In this document: in pieces, positions 18,193-28,300 of the stretch
Layout of the letters: the number at the start of each line of letters is the position of its first letter
Position numbering within the stretch: position 1 is the stretch's first letter
Origin: UBA5272 sp964393005
Lineage (GTDB): Bacteria > Patescibacteriota > Minisyncoccia > Phycocordibacterales > UBA5272
Direction: 5' to 3'
Assembly: GCA_964393005.1 (NCBI GenBank)
Contig: CAYMRR010000001.1
Location: 1-64,000, forward strand
Length of the DNA stretch: 64,000 nucleotides
The notes under the pieces: generated by a model
What the model was told of the DNA's origin: nothing
Database searches by the model: none
The model's input: only the letters and a program-made list of their open reading frames with translations
Made by a program: the position numbers and the translations under genes

Positions 18193-19314
18193 ATGGCTTC
18201 AGACGATTTTAAAAATTTATTTATATTAAAAACATTAGGAGAAAAAAAGGAAAATAATTTCTTAACTTTTTTCTTAAAAAATAAGTGGAAGTTTTTGATA
18301 ATTATTCTTACAATACTAATTTTTGTATTTATTTTTAATATTTACTTTACTAAGATTAATTTGAATAGCTATAATACCAAACAAAATCTTTTCCAAGTTA
18401 ATAATGGGGAGAGTATAGCTTATATAAGCCAAAGATTAGAAAATGACAAAGTAATAAGTTCTGCCTTAGCTTTTAAAATATATGTTAAGCTTTTTTCTAA
18501 TAAAGAGATAGCTCAAGCTGGTATTTATAAATTAGAAAAACAAGATACATTAATATCTTTAGCTAGAAAAATTCTTAAAGGAAAATATGCTATTCCTCCA
18601 GTAAAAATAACCATTCCCGAAGGAAGTGATAGTCATAAAATTGCCGGTATTATAAGTAAAGCATTTCTTTCTTTAGAAAATGAATCTATTTTACTAGATG
18701 ATTTTAGTGAAGAAAATATTTATTCTAAAATAGAATCTAAAATAGGATACCTTTTTCCAGAGACTTATCTCTTTTTGCCTAATGTTTATTTAGATGAGGT
18801 TATTACTCAAATGGAAGAACATTTTTACTTCAGACTTTATAGTTTTTTAGAGGAAGAAAAAAATGAACTTAATATTTATTCTTTAGATATGAAAGAGTTT
18901 AATTTGGAAGATTATTTTAACTCAGAAGAAAAAGAAATAGATATTACTAAAAGATTAACTATTATTAGTGAAATAGGTACTACTACTGTCTCTTTAAAAG
19001 ATATTATTACAATGGCTAGTTATTTGGAGGGAGAGGCAAACAATGAGCAGGATATGAAATTGGTATCTGGGGCACTTTGGGCCAGATATAGAATAAATTA
19101 TCCTCTTCAGATTGATGCAGCTACTAGTACATATAGAGAGAAAGGGTTTACTAAAACACCTATTAATAATCCAGGATTAATAGCCATAAGAGCTGCTATC
19201 ACTCCAATAAATAAAGGTTATATATATTATATAACAGGAAATGATGGACAAAACTATTATGCTGAAGATTATGATAAGCATTTGGATAATATAGAAAGAT
19301 ATTTAAGAAATTAG
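18193..19314 (+). CDS. mltG: Endolytic murein transglycosylase, MltG/YceG-like
   Basis: MltG cleaves nascent glycan strands in the membrane and sets their length. The 373-aa protein has one TM segment (about 33-52), a LysM-like subdomain (about 65-130: NGESIAYISQRLENDKVIS), and the YceG catalytic domain. The catalytic Glu lies in MASYLEGEA (about 275-283), followed by LVSGALWARY and the substrate-groove segment TKTPINNPGLIAIRAAITP. This order is diagnostic. It shows that the cell makes peptidoglycan, in keeping with FtsE/FtsX in the same window. Confidence 0.9.
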   Translation: MASDDFKNLFILKTLGEKKENNFLTFFLKNKWKFLIIILTILIFVFIFNIYFTKINLNSYNTKQNLFQVNNGESIAYISQRLENDKVISSALAFKIYVKLFSNKEIAQAGIYKLEKQDTLISLARKILKGKYAIPPVKITIPEGSDSHKIAGIISKAFLSLENESILLDDFSEENIYSKIESKIGYLFPETYLFLPNVYLDEVITQMEEHFYFRLYSFLEEEKNELNIYSLDMKEFNLEDYFNSEEKEIDITKRLTIISEIGTTTVSLKDIITMASYLEGEANNEQDMKLVSGALWARYRINYPLQIDAATSTYREKGFTKTPINNPGLIAIRAAITPINKGYIYYITGNDGQNYYAEDYDKHLDNIERYLRN

Positions 19315-19364
19315 TCTTTTTATAAGATTTTTATCTGTGTTATAATTTTATAGAATTTTAATAT

Positions 19365-19916
19365 ATGAAAGAACATAATTTAGCTTTTATTGATGTAGAA
19401 ACTACAGGAGTAGATCATGAAAAACATGAAATTATAGAACTTGCTTTAATTGTAGTTAAACAAAAGGAAAGAGAAGGAAAAGGTCCTTCTATAGAAATTG
19501 TAGGAGAATATGAGTGGAAAATTAAACCTGAAAGATTAGAAGATGCTGAAGAAGAAGCTTTAAGAATAAATGGTTACAATGAAGTAGATTGGCTTTTTGC
19601 TGGCCCTCTTAATAATGTATTGGAAGATTTTAATAAAAAAGCTGAAGGTTGTATTTTTGTATCACATAATCTTACTTTTGATTATAATTTTATAATGCAG
19701 GCTTATAAAAAGACTGGAATAGAAAATAGAATGCATTATGGAAAATTGGATACTATATCTTTAGCTTTTGGAAGACTTTATGATGCTCCTCAAGCCAATA
19801 AGTTTTCTTTAAAATTTTTATGTGAATTACTTAAAGTAGAAAATGTTAAAGCTCATACAGCTTTAGCAGATACCAGAGCTTTAGTAGAAGTTTATAAAAA
19901 ACTAATGAGAGCTTAA
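19365..19916 (+). CDS. DnaQ-type 3'-5' exonuclease (DEDDh)
   Basis: The 183-aa protein carries the DEDDh exonuclease motifs: FIDVETTG (about 9-16), SHNLTFDYNFI (about 103-113) and HTALADTRALVEVY (about 165-178). It has the size of a stand-alone epsilon-like proofreading subunit or an RNase T/oligoribonuclease relative; which of these cannot be told from the sequence alone. It precedes mnmA by 19 bp and is probably in the same transcript. A TATAAT box lies about 18 bp upstream of the ATG. Confidence 0.85.
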   Translation: MKEHNLAFIDVETTGVDHEKHEIIELALIVVKQKEREGKGPSIEIVGEYEWKIKPERLEDAEEEALRINGYNEVDWLFAGPLNNVLEDFNKKAEGCIFVSHNLTFDYNFIMQAYKKTGIENRMHYGKLDTISLAFGRLYDAPQANKFSLKFLCELLKVENVKAHTALADTRALVEVYKKLMRA

Positions 19917-19935
19917 TTGTTTTAAAGTATAAATT

Positions 19936-20985
19936 ATGCTTAAAAAAAATAAAAAAGTTTTTGTGGGAATGTCTGGAGGAGTAGATTCTTCTGTAGCAGC
20001 TTTTTTATTAAAAGAAGAAGGGTATGAAGTGGTAGGAGTATTTATAAAAGTTTGGCAACCAGATTTTGTAGAATGTACTTGGAAAGAAGATAGAAGAGAT
20101 GCTATAAGAGTTTGTAGCAAATTAAATATTCCTTTTATTACTTTAGATTTAGAAAAAGAATATAAAGAAGGAGTCATAGATTATATGCTTGAAGAATATA
20201 AGAATAATCGTACTCCAAATCCAGATGTTTTTTGTAATAAAGAAGTGAAGTTTGGAGCATTTTTAGAATGGGCTATTAAAAATGGAGCAGACTATATAGC
20301 GACAGGACATTATGTTTCTAAAAATAAAGAAAATATTTTAAGTAAAGCTAAAGATAAAAGTAAAGATCAATCTTATTTTTTATGGACTTTAAAAAAAGAT
20401 CAAATAGAAAAGACTCTATTTCCTTTAGGAAGTTTAGATAAAAAAGATGTTCGAAAAATAGCTAAAAAAAATAATCTAATAGTAGCAAATAAAAAAGATT
20501 CTCAAGGACTTTGTTTTATAGGGAAAATAGATGTAAAAACCTTTTTAAAAGAATATATAAATATAAAGCCTGGCAAAATAATAGATTTAGAATCAAATAA
20601 AGATTTAGGTATTCACGAAGGGGTTTATTTTTATACTATAGGAGAAAAAGTAGTAGGAAAAAATATTATAAAAAAAGATTTGGAAAATAATATTTTATAT
20701 GTTGGAGATTATTCAGATAAAGAAGAAATTTTAAAAAATAAAATAATTTTAGAGCAAATTAATTTTAATATCAGTTTAGAGTCAGGAAAAACATATTCAG
20801 TTGCAGAAAGATATCATGCAAAAGAAACTTTAATTAAAATAACTTCTATAAAAGAAAATAAAAAAAATAATACTTTAGAATTAGATTTTACAGAAGAGCA
20901 AGCTGTTTCTTTTATTTATACTCCAGGACAATCTTTAGTTTTTTTTGATAAAGAAATTTTAATAGGAGGGGGAATAATGAAGTAA
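19936..20985 (+). CDS. mnmA: tRNA-specific 2-thiouridylase
   Basis: MnmA thiolates U34 of tRNA-Lys, -Glu and -Gln. The 349-aa protein has the PP-loop GMSGGVDSS (about 11-19), the first catalytic Cys in NPDVFCNKEVKFG (about residue 99), the persulfide Cys in SQGLCFIGK (about 192), and the C-terminal beta-barrel. The sulfur donor would be a desulfurase such as the SufS-like protein at 10.2 kb. The start lies 2-3 bp after a TATAAA box and 19 bp after the exonuclease gene. Confidence 0.95.
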   Translation: MLKKNKKVFVGMSGGVDSSVAAFLLKEEGYEVVGVFIKVWQPDFVECTWKEDRRDAIRVCSKLNIPFITLDLEKEYKEGVIDYMLEEYKNNRTPNPDVFCNKEVKFGAFLEWAIKNGADYIATGHYVSKNKENILSKAKDKSKDQSYFLWTLKKDQIEKTLFPLGSLDKKDVRKIAKKNNLIVANKKDSQGLCFIGKIDVKTFLKEYINIKPGKIIDLESNKDLGIHEGVYFYTIGEKVVGKNIIKKDLENNILYVGDYSDKEEILKNKIILEQINFNISLESGKTYSVAERYHAKETLIKITSIKENKKNNTLELDFTEEQAVSFIYTPGQSLVFFDKEILIGGGIMK

Positions 20986-21051
20986 ATATAATATACTATA
21001 GTTTTTTATTTTGTAAAGGTATAAAGGGTTTAAATAACTGTTATAATTAAA

Positions 21052-21132
21052 TTGTTAATAGCTATTATTTTATTAGTCTTATTAACTTTAGTAGCAATTT
21101 TATCTAAATATATAATAAATTTAATTTTATGA
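21052..21132 (+). CDS. Possible 26-aa hydrophobic peptide upstream of the aquaporin
   Basis: From a TTG at 21052 a frame of 26 codons encodes one transmembrane helix (Leu/Ile/Val/Ala) with a single Lys-Tyr near its end. Its TGA overlaps the aquaporin ATG in an ATGA arrangement, which often marks translational coupling. A TGT-TATAAT box lies just upstream (about 21039-21046). Against it: the start codon is weak, and hydrophobic frames arise easily in AT-rich DNA. It resembles KdpF-type subunit peptides in size only. Confidence 0.25.
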   Translation: MLIAIILLVLLTLVAILSKYIINLIL

Positions 21133-21809
21133 AAGCATATATAGGTGAACTTATAGGTACTGCAATTTTTGTGTTAATAGGTTGTGGTGCTATTATCTTT
21201 GGTGGTGGAGCTTTAGGTATACTTGGTATTGCTTTAGCTTTTGCTATGGCTCTTACCGTGGTAGTATTTTTAATCGATGGAGTATCTGGAGCTCATGTTA
21301 ACCCTGCTGTTACTTTATCCTTTGCTCTAGCTGGCAAATTTCCATGGAACAAAGTGTTTGGTTATATTTTAGCTCAAATTTTAGGAGCTGTAATAGGCTC
21401 TGTCTTGCTTTATGCTATTGTTATAAATATTCAAGATAGTACTCTTATTTTAAACTCTGGTTTTGGTACTAATGTTTTACATAATAGAGTGTCTGTTATT
21501 GGAGGAGCTTTAGTAGAAATTATTATGACTATGGTCTTTTGTCTAGTTATACTTGATACCACAAGATCAAGTTGGTCTAGAAATTCTATTCCTTTTGCTT
21601 ATGGAGCTACTCTTTTTGCTACTTATTTAGTAGCTATTCCTTTAACTGGAGCTTCTCTTAATCCTGCTAGAAGTATAGGTCCTGCTCTAGTTTCTCAAAA
21701 AAACTTAGATCAATTAGGAATCTTTATTTTGGCTCCTATAGTAGGTGCAGTGTTAGCTTACTTTATACATATTTTTGTATTTGGTAGAGATAGAAAAAGT
21801 AGAACTTAG
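21129..21809 (+). CDS. Aquaporin / MIP family channel
   Basis: The 226-aa protein has six TM helices and the two half-helix signature loops: AHVNPAVT (about 56-63) and ASLNPARS (about 175-182). The second loop continues SIGPALVS as in AqpZ-like water channels. The selectivity filter cannot be assigned with certainty, so glycerol or small-solute transport remains possible. It is preceded by an ATGA-overlapping tiny hydrophobic frame and ended by a long hairpin terminator. Confidence 0.92.
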   Translation: MKAYIGELIGTAIFVLIGCGAIIFGGGALGILGIALAFAMALTVVVFLIDGVSGAHVNPAVTLSFALAGKFPWNKVFGYILAQILGAVIGSVLLYAIVINIQDSTLILNSGFGTNVLHNRVSVIGGALVEIIMTMVFCLVILDTTRSSWSRNSIPFAYGATLFATYLVAIPLTGASLNPARSIGPALVSQKNLDQLGIFILAPIVGAVLAYFIHIFVFGRDRKSRT

Positions 21810-21821
21810 TTCTTTTTTATT

Positions 21822-21868
21822 AAAAAGCAAATAAAGACATTTTTAAATGTTTTTATTTGCTTTTTTTT
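21822..21868 (+). terminator. Rho-independent terminator after the aquaporin
   Basis: A long stem: AAAAAGCAAATAAA pairs with TTTATTTGCTTTTT around an inner GACAT/ATGT pair, followed by eight T. The T-run overlaps the -35 of the rpoB promoter. Confidence 0.85.
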
Positions 21869-22077
21869 ATTTATTGTGCTATATTAATAGCAATATTGAC
21901 GAGATGCTTATCTTCTATTCCAACAGGTTGAGTTTTGTGGGTGACTCAAGTCAATAATAATTTCGAAATTATTATTAGTTTAAATATTAAAATCACATTA
22001 AGATCACCAAATCCTAATTTTATAATGCCTGAAAATAGGGTTGGTATCTTTTTGTGCTATTAAAATAAGATTATTTT
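21857..22077 (+). promoter_or_regulatory. rpoBC promoter and long structured leader
   Basis: The promoter has TTGCTT (21857-21862), a 17-bp spacer and TATATT (21880-21885) with a TGC extension. The start near 21892 leaves a leader of about 185 nt, unusually long for this window. It holds two hairpins: TTGAGT (21928-21933) with ACTCAA (21944-21949), and a perfect 24-bp palindrome AATAATAATTTCGAAATTATTATT split here as arms at 21953-21976. No T-run follows the palindrome, so it is not a plain terminator. A second -10-like TATAAT lies at 22021-22026. The leader may control rpoBC expression. Confidence 0.5.
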
Positions 22078-25000
22078 ATGTCTAAAATAAAAAAAATAGA
22101 TAATACTCTTTTGGTGGCAAATCTGCCGAAAAAGACTTTCTCCAATTTTCGAGAACCATTTATCAAGTTACCTAATTTAGTAGAAAACCAGTTAGTCTCT
22201 TTTAAAAAATTAATAGAAGAAGATTTAGAAGTTATTCTAAAAGAATTGAATCCTATTAAAGATTATACAGATAAAAAATTTGAGCTTGAAATATTATCTT
22301 ATGAGCTCTCAGAACCTAAAATAACAGAAGAATACGCTAAAGAAAATAAACTCACTTATGAATCTACTCTCAAAGCTAGAGTCTTGTTAAAAAATAAGAT
22401 TTTAGGCACAGAAAAGGAGCAGGAGATTTTTTTAGCTACTTTTCCAATGATGACAGTACATGGAACTTTTATAATTAATGGAGTAGAAAGAGTAATAGTA
22501 CCTCAACTAGCCAGAAGTGCTGGTGAGTTTTTTGATTATGAAGAAGTAAATGGTAGAAAACTTTTTTCAGCTAAAATAGTTCCAAATAGAGGAGCTTGGG
22601 TAGAAATTATCACAGGTAATGATGGTGAGATTTTTGTTAAAATTGATAAAAAAAGAAAGTTTTCACTTATTTCTTTGCTTAGAGCTATAGGATTTGATAC
22701 AGATAAAGATATAGAAAAAGCTTTTGAAGGAAAAGATTTGTCTAAGGCTTATGTAATGAGTTTGGCTGAAAAAGATCCTATTAAGACAGCAGATGAAGCT
22801 TATATAGATGTTTACAAAAAACTTAGAGATGGAGATTTAGCTACAGTAGATAATGCAAAATATTATATAAACTCTCTTTTTTCTAAAGAAAGATATGACT
22901 TATCTCCTATAGGAAGGCTTAGATTTAATAAAAGATTTAATCTTTCTTTAGATGACAAAGAAATGAAAAGATTAACTCTTTCTAAAGAAGATATTGTTCT
23001 TATAATAGATCATTTGGTTAAATTAAATAATGATCCTGAAGCAGATAAAGATGATATTGATCATCTAGCTTCTCGAAGAGTACGTTTTGTAGGAGAAATG
23101 TTAGGAATGAAGGTAAAAAAAGGAATGCTTCAAATGAAGAGAAATGTACAAGAAAAAATGTCTGTAATAGATACAGATTCTACTTTACCTGTTTCTGTGG
23201 TTAATCAAAGACCTTTGCAAGCTAGAATTAAAGAATTTTTTACAGTTAATCAGCTTTCTCAACTCATGAATCAAGAAAATCTTTTAGCTGAAATTGAAAG
23301 TTTAAGAACTTTGTCTGCTCTTGGACCTGGAGGATTGTCTAAAGAGAGAGCTGGGTTTGAAGTAAGAGATGTGCATACTTCACATTATGGAAGAGTATGT
23401 CCTATACAGACACCAGACGGAGCAAATGTAGGACTTATTTTAAGACTTTCAGCTTATGCTAAAATTAATGAATTTGGAATTATAGAGACTCCTTATGTAA
23501 AGGTTAAAAATGGAAAAATAACACAAGAAGTAGAATATTTAAATGCTTTGCAAGAAGAATCTACAGTTATAGCTCATGCTGCTATAAATTATGATGATAA
23601 AGGTAATATTTTAGATAAAACTCTACAAGTAAGAAAAAAAGGTCATCCTGCTATAGTAAGTGTTAAAGAAGTAGAATATATAGATGTAGCTCCAAATCAA
23701 GCTTATTCTGTAGCTACAAATATGATTCCTTTCTTGGAGCATGATGACGCTGCTAGAGCTTCTATGGGTTCTAATATGCAACGACAAGCCGTACCTCTAA
23801 TATTGGCAGATGCTCCTTATGTAGCGACAGGAATGGAAGGAGAAGCAGCAAGACAAGTAGGAAGAATAGTTTTATCAGAAGAGGCTGGAACTGTAAAATA
23901 TGTAGATTCTAGCAAGATTATTATTACAGATAATAAAGGAAAAGATAAAACTTATGAGCTGGTAAACTTTTCAAGAACAAATAACTTTACCGTCTTTTAT
24001 CAAAGACCTATAATAGGTGTAGGAGATAAAGTTAAAAAAGGAGAAGTTATAGCAGACTCTTCTTCTACTAAAGGAGGTCAAATGGCTTTGGGACACAATA
24101 TAAGAGTAGCTTTTATGAGCTGGAATGGAGCTAATTATGAAGATGCTATTATAATTTCAGAAAGACTTGTAAGAGAAAAGAAATTTTCATCTATACATGT
24201 AGAAGAATTTATTTGTAATGTTAGAGATACTAAGCTTGGTATAGAAGTTACCACTCATGACATACCAAATGTTGGAGAAATTAAACTAAAAAATCTAGAC
24301 GAAGAAGGTATTATCAGAGTAGGAGCAGATGTTAGAGAGGGAGATATTTTGGTAGGAAAGATTACACCTAAAGGAGAGACAGAGCTTACACCAGAAGAAA
24401 GATTACTTAGAAGTATTTTTGGAGAGAAAATTAGGGATGTAAAAGATACATCTTTAAGGCTTGGTAATGGAAAAAGAGGAAGAGTTATTAATATTAAAGT
24501 TTTTTCAAGAGAAAGAGGTGATCAGCTAGAAAGTGGAGTAATTAAAAGAATTCATATAGAAGTAGCTCAGCTTCGAGATATTTCTGTGGGAGACAAACTT
24601 GCGGGACGTCATGGAAATAAAGGAGTTATTTCTAGAATTCTTCCTATTGAAGAAATGCCTTTTACAGCTGATGGAGAGCCTGTAGATATAATTTTAACTC
24701 CATTAGGAATTCCTAGTCGTATGAATATTGGACAAATATTAGAAATGCATTTAGGTTTAGCAGCAGAAGCTTTAGGTTATCAAGCTTTGGTACCTGTATT
24801 TGGAGGATCTACAGATGATGAAATAAAAGAAGAATTAGTAAAAGCAGGGTATGATGCCTCAGGAACTGTAGATTTGTTTGATGGAAGAACAGGAGAAAAA
24901 TTTGCAGAAAAAGTAGCTATAGGGATAATGTATCTTCTTAAATTGCACCATATGGTAGAAGACAAATTACATGCTAGAAGTATTGGACCATACTCTCTCA

Positions 25001-25335
25001 TTACTCAACAACCTTTGGGAGGTAAATCTCAAAATGGTGGACAGAGATTTGGAGAAATGGAAGTGTGGGCTCTTGAAGGTTATGGAGCAGCCCACACTCT
25101 TAGAGAAATTTTAACTATAAAGTCTGACGATATTACAGGTAGAACAGCAGCCTTTAACAATATTATTAAAGATGAACCAATTCAAGAACCTAATATTCCT
25201 GCATCACTTAATGTTTTACTTAATACTTTAAGAGGATTAAGTTTAGATGTAGTACCTCTTACCAAAGAAGGAGAAAGATTAGAAAAAGAAGAAGTATTAT
25301 TAGGAGAAGAAAAAGTTATTGAAATAGAAGATTAA
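22078..25335 (+). CDS. rpoB: RNA polymerase beta subunit
   Basis: The 1085-aa protein is a compact beta subunit. Recognisable blocks include the fork/rifampicin region (FTVNQLSQLMNQENLLAE ... RRVRF upstream), GRVCPIQTPDGANVGL, PFLEHDDAARASMGSNMQRQAV, the conserved KITPKGETELTPEERL, and the C-terminal GKSQNGGQRFGEMEVWALEGYGAA that contacts beta'. The spacing to rpoC is 21 bp, so they form one operon. Usual upstream partners (rplJ, rplL) are absent; an aquaporin gene and terminator precede it instead. Confidence 0.98.
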   Translation: MSKIKKIDNTLLVANLPKKTFSNFREPFIKLPNLVENQLVSFKKLIEEDLEVILKELNPIKDYTDKKFELEILSYELSEPKITEEYAKENKLTYESTLKARVLLKNKILGTEKEQEIFLATFPMMTVHGTFIINGVERVIVPQLARSAGEFFDYEEVNGRKLFSAKIVPNRGAWVEIITGNDGEIFVKIDKKRKFSLISLLRAIGFDTDKDIEKAFEGKDLSKAYVMSLAEKDPIKTADEAYIDVYKKLRDGDLATVDNAKYYINSLFSKERYDLSPIGRLRFNKRFNLSLDDKEMKRLTLSKEDIVLIIDHLVKLNNDPEADKDDIDHLASRRVRFVGEMLGMKVKKGMLQMKRNVQEKMSVIDTDSTLPVSVVNQRPLQARIKEFFTVNQLSQLMNQENLLAEIESLRTLSALGPGGLSKERAGFEVRDVHTSHYGRVCPIQTPDGANVGLILRLSAYAKINEFGIIETPYVKVKNGKITQEVEYLNALQEESTVIAHAAINYDDKGNILDKTLQVRKKGHPAIVSVKEVEYIDVAPNQAYSVATNMIPFLEHDDAARASMGSNMQRQAVPLILADAPYVATGMEGEAARQVGRIVLSEEAGTVKYVDSSKIIITDNKGKDKTYELVNFSRTNNFTVFYQRPIIGVGDKVKKGEVIADSSSTKGGQMALGHNIRVAFMSWNGANYEDAIIISERLVREKKFSSIHVEEFICNVRDTKLGIEVTTHDIPNVGEIKLKNLDEEGIIRVGADVREGDILVGKITPKGETELTPEERLLRSIFGEKIRDVKDTSLRLGNGKRGRVINIKVFSRERGDQLESGVIKRIHIEVAQLRDISVGDKLAGRHGNKGVISRILPIEEMPFTADGEPVDIILTPLGIPSRMNIGQILEMHLGLAAEALGYQALVPVFGGSTDDEIKEELVKAGYDASGTVDLFDGRTGEKFAEKVAIGIMYLLKLHHMVEDKLHARSIGPYSLITQQPLGGKSQNGGQRFGEMEVWALEGYGAAHTLREILTIKSDDITGRTAAFNNIIKDEPIQEPNIPASLNVLLNTLRGLSLDVVPLTKEGERLEKEEVLLGEEKVIEIED

Positions 25336-25356
25336 TAAAATAAATAATAAAAAAAT

Positions 25357-28300
25357 ATGAAAACAATTGATACAACAAATTTCGATGCTTTACAATTAAA
25401 AATAGCTTCCCCAGAAGCTGTACGTTCTTGGAGTTATGGAGAAGTTACTAAACCTGAAACAATTAATTATCGTACAGGTAGAAGTGAAAGAGCTGGTCTT
25501 TTTGATGAAAAGATTTTTGGTCCAGAAAAAGATTATGAATGCTATTGTGGAAAATATAAAAGAATAAGATATAAAGGTATTGTTTGTGAAAAATGTGGAG
25601 TAGAAGTAACCAAAGCTATAGTAAGAAGAGAAAGAATGGGACATATAGAATTGGCTTCTCCTGTAGCACATATTTGGTTTTTAAGAGGAATTCCTTCTAG
25701 GATAGCTCTTATTTTAGGAGAACCTGCTGGAGAAGTAGAAAGAGTGGTTTATTTTGCTAATTATATTATTACTAAAGTAAATCAGAAAGAAAAAGAAGAA
25801 TTACTTAAGAATTTAGATAGCGAATTTAAAGCTAAAATCAAATCAGCTACTGATGAAAAAACAAAAGAAAAACTCAAAGAATTAATGGTGGCTACTAAAA
25901 AAGAAATAGCTGAAATTAGAGAGAGAAAAATTTTAGATGAAATGACTTATCATAGATATTCTATGAGATATAGTATAGCTTTTGAAGCCGAGATTGGAGC
26001 AGAAGCTATTTATAATATTTTTAAGAAATTAGATTTAGTAGAATTAGAAAAAGAAATATTAACAAGATTAGAAAAAATATCTACTTTGGAAAGAGCGAAA
26101 GAAGAAAAGAGATTATCTTTAGTCAGAGCTTTTATTAATTCAGAAATTAGACCAGAGTGGATGTTCCTTACTGTATTACCTGTTATTCCTCCTGGAGTAA
26201 GACCAATGGTATCTTTAGAAGGAGGCAGATATGCCACTAGTGATGTCAACGATTTATACAGAAGAGTGATAAATAGAAACAATCGTTTAATGAAGTTAAG
26301 AGAAATAAGGGCTCCTGAAGTTATTTTAAGAAATGAAAAAAGAATTTTACAAGAAGCTGTAGATGCTTTACTTGATAATTCAATGAGAAGGGGTCAAGGA
26401 GCTACTACTATTATAGGTCAAAAGAGACAACTAAAATCTTTAGCTGATGGTATAAAGTCTAAATCAGGACTTTTTAGACAAAACCTTTTAGGAAAGCGTG
26501 TAGACTATTCTGCTCGTTCTGTAATTGTTATTGGACCAGATTTAGCTTTAGATGAATGTGGATTACCAAAACATATGGTTTTAGAATTATTCAAACCTTT
26601 TGTTATCTCTAAATTACTTGAGAGAGAATTTACTTTCAATATAAGAGGAGCAAATAAACTCATAGAAGATGGAATTCCTGAAGTGTGGGAAATTTTAGAG
26701 GAAGTTATAGAGGATAAATATGTTCTATTAAACCGTGCGCCAACTTTGCATAGATTAGGAATTCAAGCTTTTAAACCAAAAATGATCGAAGGTAAAGCTA
26801 TACAACTTCACCCTCTAGTCTGTACTGCTTTTAATGCTGACTTTGATGGAGACCAAATGGCAGTACACCTTCCTTTGTCAGAAGAAGCGCAATATGAAGC
26901 TAGAGAAATAATGGCTTCTGATAAAAATCTTTTAAAGCCAGGATCTGGAGATTCTATTGTAAATCCTAGAATGGACATGATACTTGGATGTTTTTGGCTT
27001 ACTACAGAAATAGAAGGAGCAAAAGGAGAAAATAAGTATTTCTCTTCTCCTAATGATGCTATTACCGCATATGAATTTGGTATCTTAGATATTAGAGCTG
27101 GAATAGAAGTAGTACCTACAGATAAAATAAAGTATACTCAATTTGAAGGAAAAAGATTTAAAACCACAGTAGGAAGACTTTTATTTAACGCTGCATTTCC
27201 AGATGATTTTGAATATATCAATGAGGTTGTTAATGGAAGTAGAATGAGTAAAATTACCGATAAAATTATAATGCAATATGGATTTAATGCTGCTCCTAAA
27301 ATAGTAGACAAGCTAAAAGATTTAGGATTTAAATATGCTACTAAATCTGGTACTACTTGGAGTATAGATGCTGTAAAAGTTCCTGAAGAAAAAGTAGATA
27401 TTATAGAAAAAGGTAAAAGAGAAGAAGAGAAAATAAATCATCATTTTAATGAAGGATATCTCTCTGAAGAAGAAAAATATGATAAAGTTGTAGAAAATTG
27501 GACTAATATTAAAAAAGAAATAGAAGAAATAATGCCTACTAAATCTTTAGAGAAATATGGATCAGTTTACAATCTTGTAACTTCAGGAGCTAGAGGTTCT
27601 ATGAAGCAGCTTATTCAGATAGCTGGAATGAAAGGAATTATTGTAAACTCATTAGGAAGAAATATTGATTTCCCAGTAATATCTTCTAACAAAGAGGGAC
27701 TTTCTCCTATAGAATACTTTATTACTACTTATGGAGCTCGTAAAGGTACTTCAGATACAGCTCTTAAAACAGCAGAAGCAGGATATCTTACTAGAAGATT
27801 AGTAGATGTTTCTCAAGATATTGTCATTTCAGAAGATGATTGTGGTACTAAAAAAGCAAAACTATTAAAGACTGAAAATGTTTTAGGAATAACCATTCCA
27901 CTCTCTAAAAGTATAAGAGGAAGAGTGTTAGCTCAAGATTTATTAGATAAAGAGGGTAAAATGTTATTTAAAAAAGGATATTTGGTGAAAAAAGAAGATT
28001 CTAAAGTGATAGAAGATGCAGGAATAGAAGAAGCTTATATTTATTCACCATTATCTTGTGAGTCTTTAAGAGGTGTATGTAGAAAATGTTATGGTTTGGA
28101 TTTAGCTAGAAATGAGTCAGTTAAAATAGGGGAGGCAGTAGGTATAGTGGCTGCTCAAGCTATTGGAGAACCTGGTACTCAGCTTACTATGCGAACATTT
28201 CACTCAGGTGGAGTGGCTGGAGTAGACATTACTCAAGGACTTCCTAGAGTAGCTGAAATCTTTGAAAGGAGATCTCCTAAAAACCCAGGTATTATTTCTC

